Positions 46,567-55,044 of a DNA stretch of 64,000 bases are shown piece after piece (the stretch's first letter is position 1; each line of letters starts with the position of its first letter). The stretch covers positions 26,128-90,127 of the forward strand of contig DATCKN010000039.1 of the NCBI GenBank assembly GCA_036562185.1, written 5' to 3'. The position numbers and the translations under genes are program-made. Below the pieces are notes generated by a model. The model had not been told where the DNA came from, did no database searches, and saw only the letters and a list, made by a program, of their open reading frames with translations. This DNA comes from Thermoclostridium sp036562185. GTDB lineage: Bacteria > Bacillota > Clostridia > DSM-8532.

Positions 46567-47955
46567 ATGAACTTGGAATGGATGGATGCCTCTGTCATGG
46601 TTGCATTGAGTACCGATAAAATGAAGGCTTACATTACTATTAAGAAACCTGAAGAAGGTGGGAAGCCGCCGGAGATCCAGGAAATATATGACGAACTGCA
46701 GAAAAATGGAGTAGTTTATGGAATAAAAGATGATGTGGTGAGATATTTAGCACAAAACCCTGTTTATGATCAAGAAGTTCTTATAGCAGAAGGGACGGCT
46801 CCTGTCCATGGTGAAGACGGCCAAATACGTTTTCTGATTGATATTAATAAAGAAAAGAAGCCAATCATCATGGAAGACGGAAGTGTCAATTACAGGGACC
46901 TGGATTACATTGTAAGTGCACACAAGGATCAGAAAATATGTGAGATTGTGCCGCCTACTCCCGGTTTAGACGGAAAGAATGTACTGGGCGCTGATATAAA
47001 GGCTGTTGAGGGTAAACCGGTAAAAATAGTCCGGGGCTCAAATATATATACAAGTGAGGATAATTTAAACTATTACTCTGCAATCGACGGCCAGGTTAAG
47101 TATGAAAACGGGAAATTAAGTGTTTTTGCGACATATGAAGTGCCGGCAGACGTTGATAATTCAACTGGCAATATTAATTTCATCGGCAGTGTTTTCATCC
47201 GGGGAAATGTGTTGTCGGGTTTTACTGTTGAAGCAGGTGGAGATGTTGAGGTATTCGGAGTGGTTGAAGCCGCCACGATTAAAGCCGGTGGCAATATAAT
47301 CCTTCGGAGAGGAATGACGGGTAATAATAAGGGCGTTTTGATTGCAGGCGGCAATATAGTAGCAAAATATATTGAAAACAGTACTGTTGTGGCTGCAAAT
47401 GACCTTAAAGCCGAAGCAATAATGCATTCTGATGTTAAGTGCGGAAACTGTCTTGAATTAGGTGGAAGAAAAGGCTTGCTTGTTGGGGGAATTACAAGAG
47501 TAGGGAAAGAAATTGATGCTAAGGTTATAGGCAGTTATTTGGCGACCAATACGGTTATAGAAGTTGGTGTTGATCCAAATATAAGGGAAAGGTATAAAGC
47601 TGTACGGGCTGAATTGACTACTTTAGAAGAAAATGTAAGGAAAACTGAGCAAGCTATTATGCTTCTGCAAAAACTGGAAGCTGCAGGTATGTTGACTGCT
47701 GAGAAGAAGGAAATCCTGGACAAGAGTTTAAGATCAAAAATCTTTTATGAGAACAAACTTAACGAGTATAGGGAAGAACTGGTTTCGCTTGAAGAAAAAC
47801 TTCAAATGGAAGGACTGGGACGAATAAAGGTACAGAATTACTTGTACAACGGTGTGAAAATTTCGATAGGTACGGCTTCAATGAATGTAAAGGAAACATT
47901 GCAGTATTGTACATTGTACAGAGAAGGTGCAGACATCAAGGTAGGTGCGTATTAA
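46567..47955 (+). CDS. FapA-family (DUF342) beta-helix protein
   Basis: 462 residues. The N-terminal flagellar-assembly-A domain is followed by a right-handed beta-helix with repeated AGGDVEVFG, AGGNIILR, AGGNIVAKY motifs, typical of DUF342, and a coiled coil near 340-420. FapA relatives lie in flagellar operons of many Firmicutes and Vibrio, where they affect polar localisation of glucose-PTS or flagellar assembly. Here it follows fliA by 20 bases, so it is co-transcribed. Confidence 0.9.
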   Translation: MNLEWMDASVMVALSTDKMKAYITIKKPEEGGKPPEIQEIYDELQKNGVVYGIKDDVVRYLAQNPVYDQEVLIAEGTAPVHGEDGQIRFLIDINKEKKPIIMEDGSVNYRDLDYIVSAHKDQKICEIVPPTPGLDGKNVLGADIKAVEGKPVKIVRGSNIYTSEDNLNYYSAIDGQVKYENGKLSVFATYEVPADVDNSTGNINFIGSVFIRGNVLSGFTVEAGGDVEVFGVVEAATIKAGGNIILRRGMTGNNKGVLIAGGNIVAKYIENSTVVAANDLKAEAIMHSDVKCGNCLELGGRKGLLVGGITRVGKEIDAKVIGSYLATNTVIEVGVDPNIRERYKAVRAELTTLEENVRKTEQAIMLLQKLEAAGMLTAEKKEILDKSLRSKIFYENKLNEYREELVSLEEKLQMEGLGRIKVQNYLYNGVKISIGTASMNVKETLQYCTLYREGADIKVGAY

Positions 47956-47982
47956 CCGACAAAATTTTCAGGAAGTGGTTTT

Positions 47983-48306
47983 ATGCCCATAAGGCCTGTT
48001 GATTTACAGGTAATGATACCAAAAGTTGTTGATGTGTCACGCATACAGGCTAATGAACAGCATCAAAATCTTGCTGCTTTGCAAAGTAAGAACCAGTCTG
48101 TTGAAAAACAGGCAGAAGAAAGTATGAAGCAGGTTAACAGGCAAAATGAGCTCAATAAAGTCAGTATCAGGGAAAATAACGAAAGAAGAGGCAGAGAGTC
48201 AAAGCAGGAAGATAAACAGAATCAAAACAAAAAGAAGGAAATTAAAGGGAAATCAAATGTTTATAGTAAAAGTAATCCTGGCAGTACTATAGACATACGC
48301 TTGTAA
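47983..48306 (+). CDS. Small hydrophilic protein of the fliA operon, function unknown
   Basis: 107 residues. A conserved-looking N-terminus (MPIRPVDLQVMIPK) is followed by a Gln/Glu/Lys/Asn-rich, probably disordered or coiled region and a basic C-terminus ending STIDIRL. Similar proteins accompany DUF342 genes in clostridial flagellar loci. It has no membrane segment or motif. The ribosome binding site is a GGAAG 11 bases upstream. Confidence 0.7.
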   Translation: MPIRPVDLQVMIPKVVDVSRIQANEQHQNLAALQSKNQSVEKQAEESMKQVNRQNELNKVSIRENNERRGRESKQEDKQNQNKKKEIKGKSNVYSKSNPGSTIDIRL

Positions 48307-48349
48307 ACGTGAAACTGTTTACAAAAGATAAATTCTGAGAGGTGTGAAA

Positions 48350-48880
48350 ATGGATATCTTTTATATTTGTGTTATCCTGATAGGTATCTTTATTGTATGT
48401 TTTGCTTTGATATGGATGGTTATTGAAAAAAAGATGGCCAGGGATTATCGTCTGGAAATTGATGAGCGCAGATATGAACTTGAACAGGTAATTGAAGATG
48501 CTGAACAGCTTCTGACAGAACTGAATAATTTCTCCAGTTACATAGTTAACCGTCTTGAAGAAAAACAGCAAAGCATTGAAGAATTGTTAAATAAAGCTGA
48601 TGAAAAGATCGGATTTCATTATAAAACTGAAAGCAGGTCTGATTCACTTTGTCAGGAAAAACAGACTATAAGCAATTATGAGCCGAAAAAAGAAAATGTT
48701 CAGGCTTCTGAAACAGGTGTTTATTCAGTATCTGAAATGAAAGGAAAGCTTATTTCCTTGGATGACAGAAAGCATGAAATTATTAAGTTGTACAAGAAAG
48801 GAATCAGCAGTACAGATATTGCGAGGATGCTTAACATGGGAAAAGGTGAAATAGAGCTTATTTCACGTATGTGCAGGTAG
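48350..48880 (+). CDS. DUF6115-like membrane-anchored HTH protein
   Basis: 176 residues from ATG 48350 (GAGAGGTG upstream; a GTG at 48344 is an alternative). One N-terminal membrane helix (about 2-25) is followed by a coiled coil (about 35-85) and a C-terminal HTH-like segment, IIKLYKKGISSTDIARMLN. Proteins of this design stand at the end of clostridial fliA-DUF342 operons, often next to an MltG-like gene. Function is unknown. Confidence 0.75.
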   Translation: MDIFYICVILIGIFIVCFALIWMVIEKKMARDYRLEIDERRYELEQVIEDAEQLLTELNNFSSYIVNRLEEKQQSIEELLNKADEKIGFHYKTESRSDSLCQEKQTISNYEPKKENVQASETGVYSVSEMKGKLISLDDRKHEIIKLYKKGISSTDIARMLNMGKGEIELISRMCR

Positions 48881-48933
48881 TTTGGGCGTGTTCATTTGAT
48901 ATCTACAGGTAAAATACCGGTGAGGATCCAGTT

Positions 48934-49212
48934 ATGATAAAATTGCATGGTAAAAGTGTATTGCTTGGAATCGGAATAGGTGTAATTATCACAGCCTTTG
49001 TAAGTCTGATATATTCTCTTTGTAATTAACAGGCTTATCTTGAACTTGATGAACCTTCGGTGTTTCATTTCCGGCACTCATATAATGATGGCACAGAACC
49101 CGATGTAATTATTGAAAACGGCAGAAGATATATCCTTGTTGAGGTGAAATATCTTTCAGATTTTGATAAAGGCAGGAATGGCAGAAAACCGCAGGTTATC
49201 AGGATAGAGTGA
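48934..49212 (+). pseudogene. Junction of two gene remnants: membrane-protein start and PD-(D/E)XK nuclease-like end
   Basis: ATG 48934, with GTGAGGAT upstream, opens a 31-residue peptide that is one membrane helix (SVLLGIGIGVIITAFVSLIY) and stops at TAA 49027. In the same frame, after the stop, 60 codons read as the core of a restriction-like nuclease (EPDVIIENGRR, YILVEVKYLSDFDKG, with D-x(n)-E-x-K) and end at TGA 49212. The first piece resembles the start of the MltG-like gene often found here; the second belongs to another gene. I infer a deletion joining two broken genes beside tRNA-Leu. Confidence 0.55.
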
Positions 49213-49250
49213 TTGAGCTCAGGGAATTTAGATAAGTTTTTAATTTCTTG

Positions 49251-49279
49251 TTGACTTACTATTTAGAAGATGCTATAAT
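49251..49279 (+). promoter_or_regulatory. Sigma-A promoter of tRNA-Leu
   Basis: TTGACT (49251-49256), a 17-base spacer and a perfect TATAAT (49274-49279), about 75 bases before the tRNA. Confidence 0.75.
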
Positions 49280-49356
49280 TTTCGTTGTCTACCGGATTCC
49301 TGAACGGTAACGGCAAGTAATCCGGTGAAGCCATATTAAGTATATGGTATCAACAG

Positions 49357-49445
49357 GCCGAAGTGGTGAAATTGGCAGACGCGCTGGACTCAAAATCCAG
49401 TGGAGCTCAAACTCCGTGTGGGTTCGAGTCCCACCTTCGGCACCA
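49357..49445 (+). tRNA. tRNA-Leu (anticodon CAA)
   Basis: This 89-nt class II tRNA has a long variable arm (TGGAGCTCAAACTCCG). Acceptor stem GCCGAAG pairs with CTTCGGC. Loop CTCAAAA between CTGGA and TCCAG puts CAA at the anticodon. CCA is encoded. Its 3' 20 bases form the left attachment site of an integrated element. Confidence 0.96.
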
Positions 49446-49447
49446 AA
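49426..49447 (+). repeat. attL: 3' end of tRNA-Leu
   Basis: 22 bp from the T arm to two bases beyond CCA are repeated exactly, in the same orientation, at 52813-52834. The first mismatches are the flanking bases on both sides. This is the usual att core of tyrosine-recombinase elements that integrate in tRNA genes and restore the tRNA. Confidence 0.85.
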
Positions 49448-49483
49448 GTGAAAACGGTAACGGCAAACGGCTGAAATAAATAG

Positions 49484-49510
49484 ACCGCCTGACAGGGCGG
49501 TTTATTTTAT
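49484..49510 (+). terminator. Terminator downstream of tRNA-Leu inside the element
   Basis: ACCGCC (49484-49489) pairs with GGCGGT (49496-49501) around a 6-base loop, then TTATTTTATT. Confidence 0.75.
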
Positions 49511-49515
49511 TATTT

Positions 49516-49795
49516 TTACTGATTAATAACTTTGCTTAACTTATCAGCAGCATCCTGAACTATTTCTGTGAGGCTATGCTGATATTTTTTTGTCATTTGG
49601 TCAGCAGTATGTCCTATCTTTCCTGCGCTGCTCTTGCTGTTACTCCATGCTTTAACATCATAGTTACGTTTAAGTGGCGCAGATCGTGAGTCCGGATATG
49701 AGATAAACCATTTTCTCAAAGAATTCTTTAAACGTTAACTGTACCGGGATGATATTGATTGCCATTTAGTTCTGTAAATTTTCTTTTTACCTTTC
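49516..49795 (-). pseudogene. Tyrosine recombinase (integrase) C-terminal remnant, multiply frameshifted
   Basis: On the minus strand, pieces in different frames join into a phage-type integrase end: LNGNQYHPGTVN, then FKEFFEK, then NGLSHIRTHDLRHLNVTMML with the catalytic H-x-x-R, then IGHTADQMTKKYQHSL with the nucleophile tyrosine, ending LSKVINQ at 49516. At least three frameshifts are needed, one in an A-run near 49707. The N-terminal two thirds are missing. It abuts tRNA-Leu, its probable former target. Confidence 0.8.
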
Positions 49796-49883
49796 ACTTA
49801 TTAATTCCAAGGAAGAGATGTTGGTAAGTTCGTTTCCGGCTCAAGCTTATTTGGATTGTTTTACCATTCTTGAAAGAAATGCC

Positions 49884-49922
49884 TTGACAAATTATCTTCA
49901 CTACTATATATTATATAGTAGT
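49884..49922 (+). promoter_or_regulatory. Promoter and palindromic operator of the padR operon
   Basis: TTGACA (49884-49889), a 17-base spacer and TATATA (49907-49912). A perfect inverted repeat with 11-bp arms around one base (ACTACTATATA, 49900-49910, and TATATAGTAGT, 49912-49922) covers the -10 box, an arrangement expected for autorepression by PadR. Confidence 0.75.
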
Positions 49923-49968
49923 ATAGATAATACAGCATTAAGTTGATCAGAACCAGAGGTGATAAATA

Positions 49969-50289
49969 TTGAATGTACAATACAAGAAAGGTGTCATCGA
50001 GTTATGCGTTTTGTCGATGTTATACCGCAAGGATTCATACGGATATGATATTTCAGAGTATATATCAAAGCGGATTAACATATCGGACGGAACAATTTAT
50101 CCCATATTGCGCAAGTTAAAAAGTGAAGGCCTTGTAACAACTTATCTTTCGGAGGAAAGCGGAGGTCCTCCCAGAAAATACTACAGGATTACTGAATTAG
50201 GGCGCAGACAATATCTTGCTGATAAAGCAGAATGGCTGAACTTTATAGGGGAAGTAAATAATTTGTTAAAGGAGGATGGCGATGAATAG
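49969..50289 (+). CDS. PadR-family transcriptional regulator
   Basis: 106 residues from TTG 49969, with GAGGTG eight bases upstream. The winged-helix PadR domain has YKKGVIELCVLSML, SDGTIYPILRKLKSEGLV and a GPPRKYYRITELG wing. The short C-terminus classifies it with PadR-s2-like repressors that pair with DUF1700 membrane proteins. The gene overlaps the DUF1700 start by 8 bases. It probably represses its own operon through the palindrome upstream. Confidence 0.92.
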   Translation: MNVQYKKGVIELCVLSMLYRKDSYGYDISEYISKRINISDGTIYPILRKLKSEGLVTTYLSEESGGPPRKYYRITELGRRQYLADKAEWLNFIGEVNNLLKEDGDE

Positions 50290-51004
50290 AAAAGAATTTA
50301 TTGAAACTCTTACGAAAAAGTTACGTGAAAACAACATCAGCGACATAGATGAAATCATCGCTGAGTATGAAGAACATTTTAATTTTAAGCTTACCGATGG
50401 ATATTCGGAGGAGGAAATTGCAGCGGGGCTTGGAAACCCCGAAGAAATTGCTATGCAATATACATCTGGCAATATTGATAATAAAACCATTGGTAAAAAG
50501 GCAATAATTACAACCGGGCTTGTATTTGCCGATATTTTTGCCGGTGCTTTTTTTGCTCTGTTTTTTGCATGGGTTATAGTAATGGTCACATTTACAATCG
50601 CGTCAGCCACAGTAGGTGTGTGTTATCTGGGAAGATTTAATATTTACTCACTTATCCCGCCTATACCATATTATTGGTGCCGAATCGTCTATGTTGTCAT
50701 GCTTCTTTCTTTAGCGGTTCTTTCAGGTGTTGGAACCATATACTGTGCAGCCTATTACAGGCAGTTAATGCGGGCTTACGGACGTTTTCACTATAACTGC
50801 ATCGCGTCTGCTTCAGGCAAAGCGGTATTCCCACCATTGAACATACGTCCGCAATTCTCAGCTAAAACTTATAGGCTGTTTCGTAAGATTGTTTTAATTG
50901 CACTGGCTGTTTTTGCTGTATCATTTGTACTGTCTTATATTTTGTCTGCTATTGCAACAGGTTCACTAGAATTCTGGCATGTATGGAAATGGTTCATAGA
51001 ATAA
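50282..51004 (+). CDS. DUF1700 (HAAS) membrane protein
   Basis: 240 residues from ATG 50282, for which AAAGGAGG is well placed (an ATG at 50276 is too close). The N-terminal cytosolic HAAS domain (about 1-65, with MNRKEFIETLTKKL and EEEIAAGLGNPEEIA) is followed by about five membrane helices. HAAS proteins are encoded with PadR repressors and are thought to sense or transmit membrane or envelope signals. It is translationally coupled to padR. Confidence 0.88.
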   Translation: MNRKEFIETLTKKLRENNISDIDEIIAEYEEHFNFKLTDGYSEEEIAAGLGNPEEIAMQYTSGNIDNKTIGKKAIITTGLVFADIFAGAFFALFFAWVIVMVTFTIASATVGVCYLGRFNIYSLIPPIPYYWCRIVYVVMLLSLAVLSGVGTIYCAAYYRQLMRAYGRFHYNCIASASGKAVFPPLNIRPQFSAKTYRLFRKIVLIALAVFAVSFVLSYILSAIATGSLEFWHVWKWFIE

Positions 51005-51023
51005 GCTTGGGAGGGAATATGAT

Positions 51024-51869
51024 ATGAAAACTGTAGTTATAACAGGTGCAACCTCAGGAATTGGGTTTGCCGTTTGCCATGAACTTGCTGCATCAAATTA
51101 CAGTATTGTCGGGGTTGGAAGAAGCGATGAAAACTGCAAAAAAGCCTTAGAACTTTTGAAAAAGGAATATCCTGATGTGCCCATAGTATTTTTCTCCGGT
51201 GATTTATCGAGGCAAATTGAGGTTTTGAGGGTTAGCAATGAAATTAGGGCATATATTGAAGCCAAATGCAATGGGCAGCTTTACGGACTTATAAACAATG
51301 CAGGATGTGTAAGAAGTTATTATATGACAACTGAAGATGGCTACGAGTATCAATTTGCAGTAAATCATCTTGCAAGTTTTTTGCTTACTTATTATCTGAT
51401 GGAATGTCTGATTAAGTCCAAAGGCAGAATTATAATGACATCAAGCGGTTCGCATAAAAGGATGAAAATGCATTGGAATGATATCATGTTTAAGCACGGA
51501 TACAACCCGCTTCTGGTATATAAGCAATCAAAACTGGCAAATTTGCTTTTTGCATACGGTTTAAACGACCGATTTGCCAATCACGGAATATCGGCATATG
51601 GAATTGAGCCCGGGCTTGTAAAAACAGATATTGGGTTTAAAAACACAGGAGGACTTGTAAAAACGGTCTGGAAATTCCGAAAGAGAGAAGGAGTATCAGC
51701 GGACATTCCTGCAAAAATCTACTCATTTTTGCTTAATCAGGCTGAGGCTCCCAAAGGCCTGTATTACGATAAGTCAGGAGAAGCTGAGTATAGCAGACAA
51801 GTAAACAAAGAAAATGCTGACAGGCTTTGGGCATTATCCGAGCAATTGTGCGGAGTTCGTTGGGGGTGA
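51024..51869 (+). CDS. Short-chain dehydrogenase/reductase
   Basis: 281 residues. The cofactor motif TGATSGIG is at 7-14, NNAG lies near 90, and the catalytic Tyr-x3-Lys is YKQSK, with a serine in TSSGS upstream. The variant resembles retinol-dehydrogenase/WWOX-like SDRs with NADP(H). It is 20 bases past the DUF1700 gene and directly before a second SDR, so the four genes form one operon. The substrate is unknown; a lipid or steroid carbonyl would suit this branch. Confidence 0.88.
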   Translation: MKTVVITGATSGIGFAVCHELAASNYSIVGVGRSDENCKKALELLKKEYPDVPIVFFSGDLSRQIEVLRVSNEIRAYIEAKCNGQLYGLINNAGCVRSYYMTTEDGYEYQFAVNHLASFLLTYYLMECLIKSKGRIIMTSSGSHKRMKMHWNDIMFKHGYNPLLVYKQSKLANLLFAYGLNDRFANHGISAYGIEPGLVKTDIGFKNTGGLVKTVWKFRKREGVSADIPAKIYSFLLNQAEAPKGLYYDKSGEAEYSRQVNKENADRLWALSEQLCGVRWG

Positions 51870-51874
51870 TTGAT

Positions 51875-52675
51875 TTGACGGTGCTTATAACCGGAGCTTC
51901 AGGTGGACTTGGCAGGGCCTTTGCATTGGAGTGTGCAGCCAGAGGTTTTGATATTTTACTCACCGATATTAACGCAGAAGGCCTTGAAAGGATAAAAAAT
52001 GGCATATTACGACAGTATGATGTTCATGTATATACAAAACCTTGTGATATAACAAATGACAGTGAAGTTAATTCTTTAATCAATTATGCAAAGGAAGCCG
52101 GCATAAAGCTGGATATGCTTTTAAATGTTGCAGGCATAGACCATGAGGGTGGGTTTACTACACAAAGTCTCAACAATATTACAGAAATTCTGCGGGTAAA
52201 CATCGAGGCCACATTACGGATGACTTATAAGGCTTTATCCATACGTCGCAAAACAGGAAGGTTTTACATCGTATTTGTGTCCTCTCTTGCTGCGATGTAT
52301 CCGATGCCGCTTAAAGCAACATATGCGGCATCAAAGAGGTTTTTGTTTGACTTTTCGCTTGCGCTGGGGCAGGAGCTAAAGAGTGAAAACGTAAAAGTAC
52401 TTGCACTTTGTCCAGGCGGCATGCCCACAAATGACAACTGTATAAAGGCCATTGAAGCACAAGGGGTATGGGGCGAAATAACAACAAATACCTTGGAGAA
52501 AATTGCGCACAGGACAATATCCATGGCTTTACACGGAAGAAAGGTATATGTCCCTGGAACTATAAATCGATTATTTAGTATTGTTTCGAGAATTGTTCCG
52601 GCAAGTATAACAACCAAACTCATCCATAGCCGCTGGCATAGAGCACAGGAGAAATGGATTATCAATCAAGGCTAA
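51875..52675 (+). CDS. Short-chain dehydrogenase/reductase
   Basis: 266 residues from TTG 51875, preceded by GGGGGTGA; an upstream in-frame start at 51827 overlaps the first SDR. TGASGGLG is the cofactor motif, NVAG follows, and YAASK is the catalytic pair. It is only distantly similar to its neighbour, so the two may act on the same substrate in sequence or form a heteromer. The C-terminus (about 220-266) is basic and may touch the membrane. It is the last gene before the right attachment site. Confidence 0.88.
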   Translation: MTVLITGASGGLGRAFALECAARGFDILLTDINAEGLERIKNGILRQYDVHVYTKPCDITNDSEVNSLINYAKEAGIKLDMLLNVAGIDHEGGFTTQSLNNITEILRVNIEATLRMTYKALSIRRKTGRFYIVFVSSLAAMYPMPLKATYAASKRFLFDFSLALGQELKSENVKVLALCPGGMPTNDNCIKAIEAQGVWGEITTNTLEKIAHRTISMALHGRKVYVPGTINRLFSIVSRIVPASITTKLIHSRWHRAQEKWIINQG

Positions 52676-52812
52676 TTTAAGGGTTGTGTGAAACATTTTC
52701 TGTAAATCAGTTTTCTATGATAGTTTTCAACTGGGCTTATAAGCCGGATTTTGGCTTACAAGCCCTTGGCTGTATCACCGCCGGGATATAACTGACCCAT
52801 AAAGCCGGAAAA

Positions 52813-52834
52813 GAGTCCCACCTTCGGCACCAAA
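52813..52834 (+). repeat. attR: duplicate of the tRNA-Leu 3' end
   Basis: A 22-bp exact copy of 49426-49447, including the encoded CCA, without any tRNA body. A hairpin (ATCAACG/CGTTGAT, about 52843-52863, then a T-rich stretch) follows and was probably the original terminator of tRNA-Leu before insertion. Confidence 0.85.
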
Positions 52835-52929
52835 AACGAAAAGTATCAACGGCTTCAGCGTTGATTCCTATTTTCCGGAGTCAGCAAAAAGATTTGAAGT
52901 AATTTGCTGGTTATCCTGTATAGCAAAAC

Positions 52930-54159
52930 TTATACAACCTGGAATATATAGAATTTAAGGTATGATGTCTCGGGGACATTCCACAGTATGGGATGATCAG
53001 GGGCCTGCTGGCGGGCTTCAATCTGCCTTAGGGATACCGAGGCGTCCCTTGCAGCACTTGCCAGTGTTTTGCGGAACAAGTCATCGGTCATGAAATGGCT
53101 GCAACTGCAAGTGGCCAGATATCCGCCACGGGGCAATAACTTCATGGCCTTCAGGTTGATTTCCTTATATCCCCGGGCAGCTGCCTGCACTGTATCGCGG
53201 GACTTGGTAAAGGCAGGAGGATCAAGAATGATATAGTCAAAATCCCTGCATTTCTGCTCTGCCAGTTCTGTCAGCAGGTCGAATACATCCTCGCACAGAA
53301 AATCCATTTTACCGTCAAGCCCGTTTCGCACGGCATTTGATTTTGCCATGTCAATGGCTGACTGTGAGACATCCACGCAGGTCACATGTTCTGCTCCGCC
53401 GAATGCTGCATTAAGACCGAAAGAACCGGTATGGGTAAAGCAGTCCAATACCCGCTTACCCCTCGCAATCCGGGCCACGGCTGCGCGGTTGTACTTCTGG
53501 TCCAGGAAAAAGCCGGTTTTCTGCCCGTTTTCCACATCTACCAGATATCTCACTCCATTTTCGCATATCTCAGTCACGGCAGATTCAGGTACAGGTATGC
53601 CACCGGACCGGTACCAGCCCTTATATTCCTGCAGTCCTTCCCGTGTACGAAGAGCAATGTCATTGCGCTCAAAAATTCCGGTGATGGTTTCGCCCATTTC
53701 GGTAAGCACATCCCAAAGTGCATGGTAAACCGTATCCTTGACTAGTTCCATACCAAAGCATGTAATTTGAACTGACAGAATGCTGCCATAGCGGTCCACT
53801 GTCAGTCCCGGCATCTGGTCAGCCTCGCCATGAATCAGGCGGCAGCATGCAAAGTCTGCTCCGGGCATAACGGTTTTGCGGTAATGGACGGCATACTCCA
53901 CACGGCGGCGCCAAAAACGGGCGTCAAATATATCATTGGCATTACGTGAAATAAGCCGGACTGTAATCTTGCTGGCACTGTTGTAAAACCCCGTACCCAT
54001 GAAGGCATTTCCTGCAAATACATCTACCAGCCCGCCGTTTTGGGGCAAGCCCTCTGTCCTGCGAATTTCTTCCCCGTATATCCATGGATGCCCATCCCTG
54101 ACACTGCGCTCCGCCTTGGGAGATATCATGACTTTGGGATATTGCCGTTGCTGTTTCAT
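52930..54159 (-). CDS. rlmI: RlmI-like 23S rRNA (cytosine-5) methyltransferase
   Basis: 409 residues from ATG 54159, with AAAGGTG upstream. The N-terminal PUA domain (about 5-75, with SVRDGHPWIYGEEI) is followed by a central domain and a class I SAM methyltransferase: CFTHTGSFGLNAAFGGA (motif I), ILDPPAFTKS (motif IV) and TCSCSHFMT (motif VI). In Escherichia coli this enzyme makes m5C1962; the same target here is inferred. The gene is visibly richer in G and C than its neighbours, which may indicate transfer. Confidence 0.85.
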   Translation of the reverse strand: MKQQRQYPKVMISPKAERSVRDGHPWIYGEEIRRTEGLPQNGGLVDVFAGNAFMGTGFYNSASKITVRLISRNANDIFDARFWRRRVEYAVHYRKTVMPGADFACCRLIHGEADQMPGLTVDRYGSILSVQITCFGMELVKDTVYHALWDVLTEMGETITGIFERNDIALRTREGLQEYKGWYRSGGIPVPESAVTEICENGVRYLVDVENGQKTGFFLDQKYNRAAVARIARGKRVLDCFTHTGSFGLNAAFGGAEHVTCVDVSQSAIDMAKSNAVRNGLDGKMDFLCEDVFDLLTELAEQKCRDFDYIILDPPAFTKSRDTVQAAARGYKEINLKAMKLLPRGGYLATCSCSHFMTDDLFRKTLASAARDASVSLRQIEARQQAPDHPILWNVPETSYLKFYIFQVV

Positions 54160-54354
54160 TTGTGTCACCTTTCGAGATAGATTGTTTCTGCCCGATTGTA
54201 CCACATTTCTATTCTGCCTTCAACAAGGCCGGGTTATTAAAGAAAAGCTGTTATAATTGAATCATTTATTTAGTTGTTATATAAGCTGCTTAATTTGAAT
54301 AAAAATAAATTGTAAATAAATACTTTATAATGTTTGGCAGGGGGAAAGTGAGAA

Positions 54355-54375
54355 GGTGGTTCCTTAAGAACCACC
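54355..54375 (-). terminator. Hairpin downstream of the 103-residue gene
   Basis: A perfect 8-bp repeat (GGTGGTTC, 54355-54362, with GAACCACC, 54368-54375). The minus-strand T-tract is weak (TTCTCACTTT), so termination is plausible rather than certain. Confidence 0.5.
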
Positions 54376-54389
54376 CTCAGTGAACCAGC

Positions 54390-54701
54390 TTAGTCATCAA
54401 ATTCGATTGTTCCTCCTGCCCGTTTTATTTCCTCAAACAGATCTGCAAGGTCATTCTTTCCGAGTAGTTTCTTGAGGAATGGAAGTCTTACTATTATGCA
54501 AATACCGCCGGGTGAAGAGATTTCCAGGAGATTTAACAGGTTGATTTCTGCCCCTGCCGGGATGAATATGCGTAGTATTGTCCCTTTTTTCTGTGGGCAG
54601 GCTTCACGGACGCGTCCATAATCCTGAACATCAAGCTCATCCCGCTCGCGATTGCGTTTGGATGAACGTCTTAAAGCTTCGAGGGCTTCTCTGTATTCCA
54701 C
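54390..54701 (-). CDS. Conserved hypothetical protein
   Basis: 103 residues from GTG 54701, with GGAGGTG upstream. The N-terminal 30 residues are charged and helical (REALEALRRSSKRNRERDE); the centre is hydrophobic but too short for a membrane span (AEINLLNLLEI, GGICIIVRLPFL). The C-terminus is LFEEIKRAGGTIEFDD. I do not recognise the family. Confidence 0.6.
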   Translation of the reverse strand: MEYREALEALRRSSKRNRERDELDVQDYGRVREACPQKKGTILRIFIPAGAEINLLNLLEISSPGGICIIVRLPFLKKLLGKNDLADLFEEIKRAGGTIEFDD

Positions 54702-55044
54702 ATTTACACCTCCTTATTGCTTTTCTATTTCATCATATGTACATGCTGGTTAAATGTTTACATAAGTTATCTGATTCATTTTTTGATTAAAAGGAGGGTG
54801 ATATGGCATTTATATGACGTGGACAGATTTTAATCCTGGATTTGAAAGCAAATTAATTTAGAATGAAAAAATAATAAATCAGAACAGAGGGATAAAAAGG
54901 GAAGAGGGGCTTATTGCCTGATGGATTTTACGAAAAAGCATAAACTTGCATTATGAAACCTCCACAGTGTGGGCTACAGTAAGAAAAACTCCCAGGTGCA
55001 TATGGAAAAGTGAGTCAAATCTGGTAAAAGATCTGAATACACAG
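54702..55044. other. 343-bp gap between two unknown genes
   Basis: A strong AAGGAGGGTGAT near 54790-54802 is followed by ATG, but this frame stops after four codons. No other ORF, RNA or repeat is evident. Confidence 0.35.

Larger units (their letters stand above)
49426..52834 (+). mobile_element. Degenerate integrative element in tRNA-Leu (about 3.4 kb)
   Basis: It is bounded by the 22-bp direct repeats at 49426-49447 and 52813-52834. Directly inside the left repeat lies a frameshifted tyrosine recombinase, in the expected place and reading toward the tRNA. Cargo is padR, a DUF1700 gene and two short-chain dehydrogenases. No replication, packaging or conjugation genes remain, so it is a stranded remnant rather than an active element. 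Confidence 0.8.
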
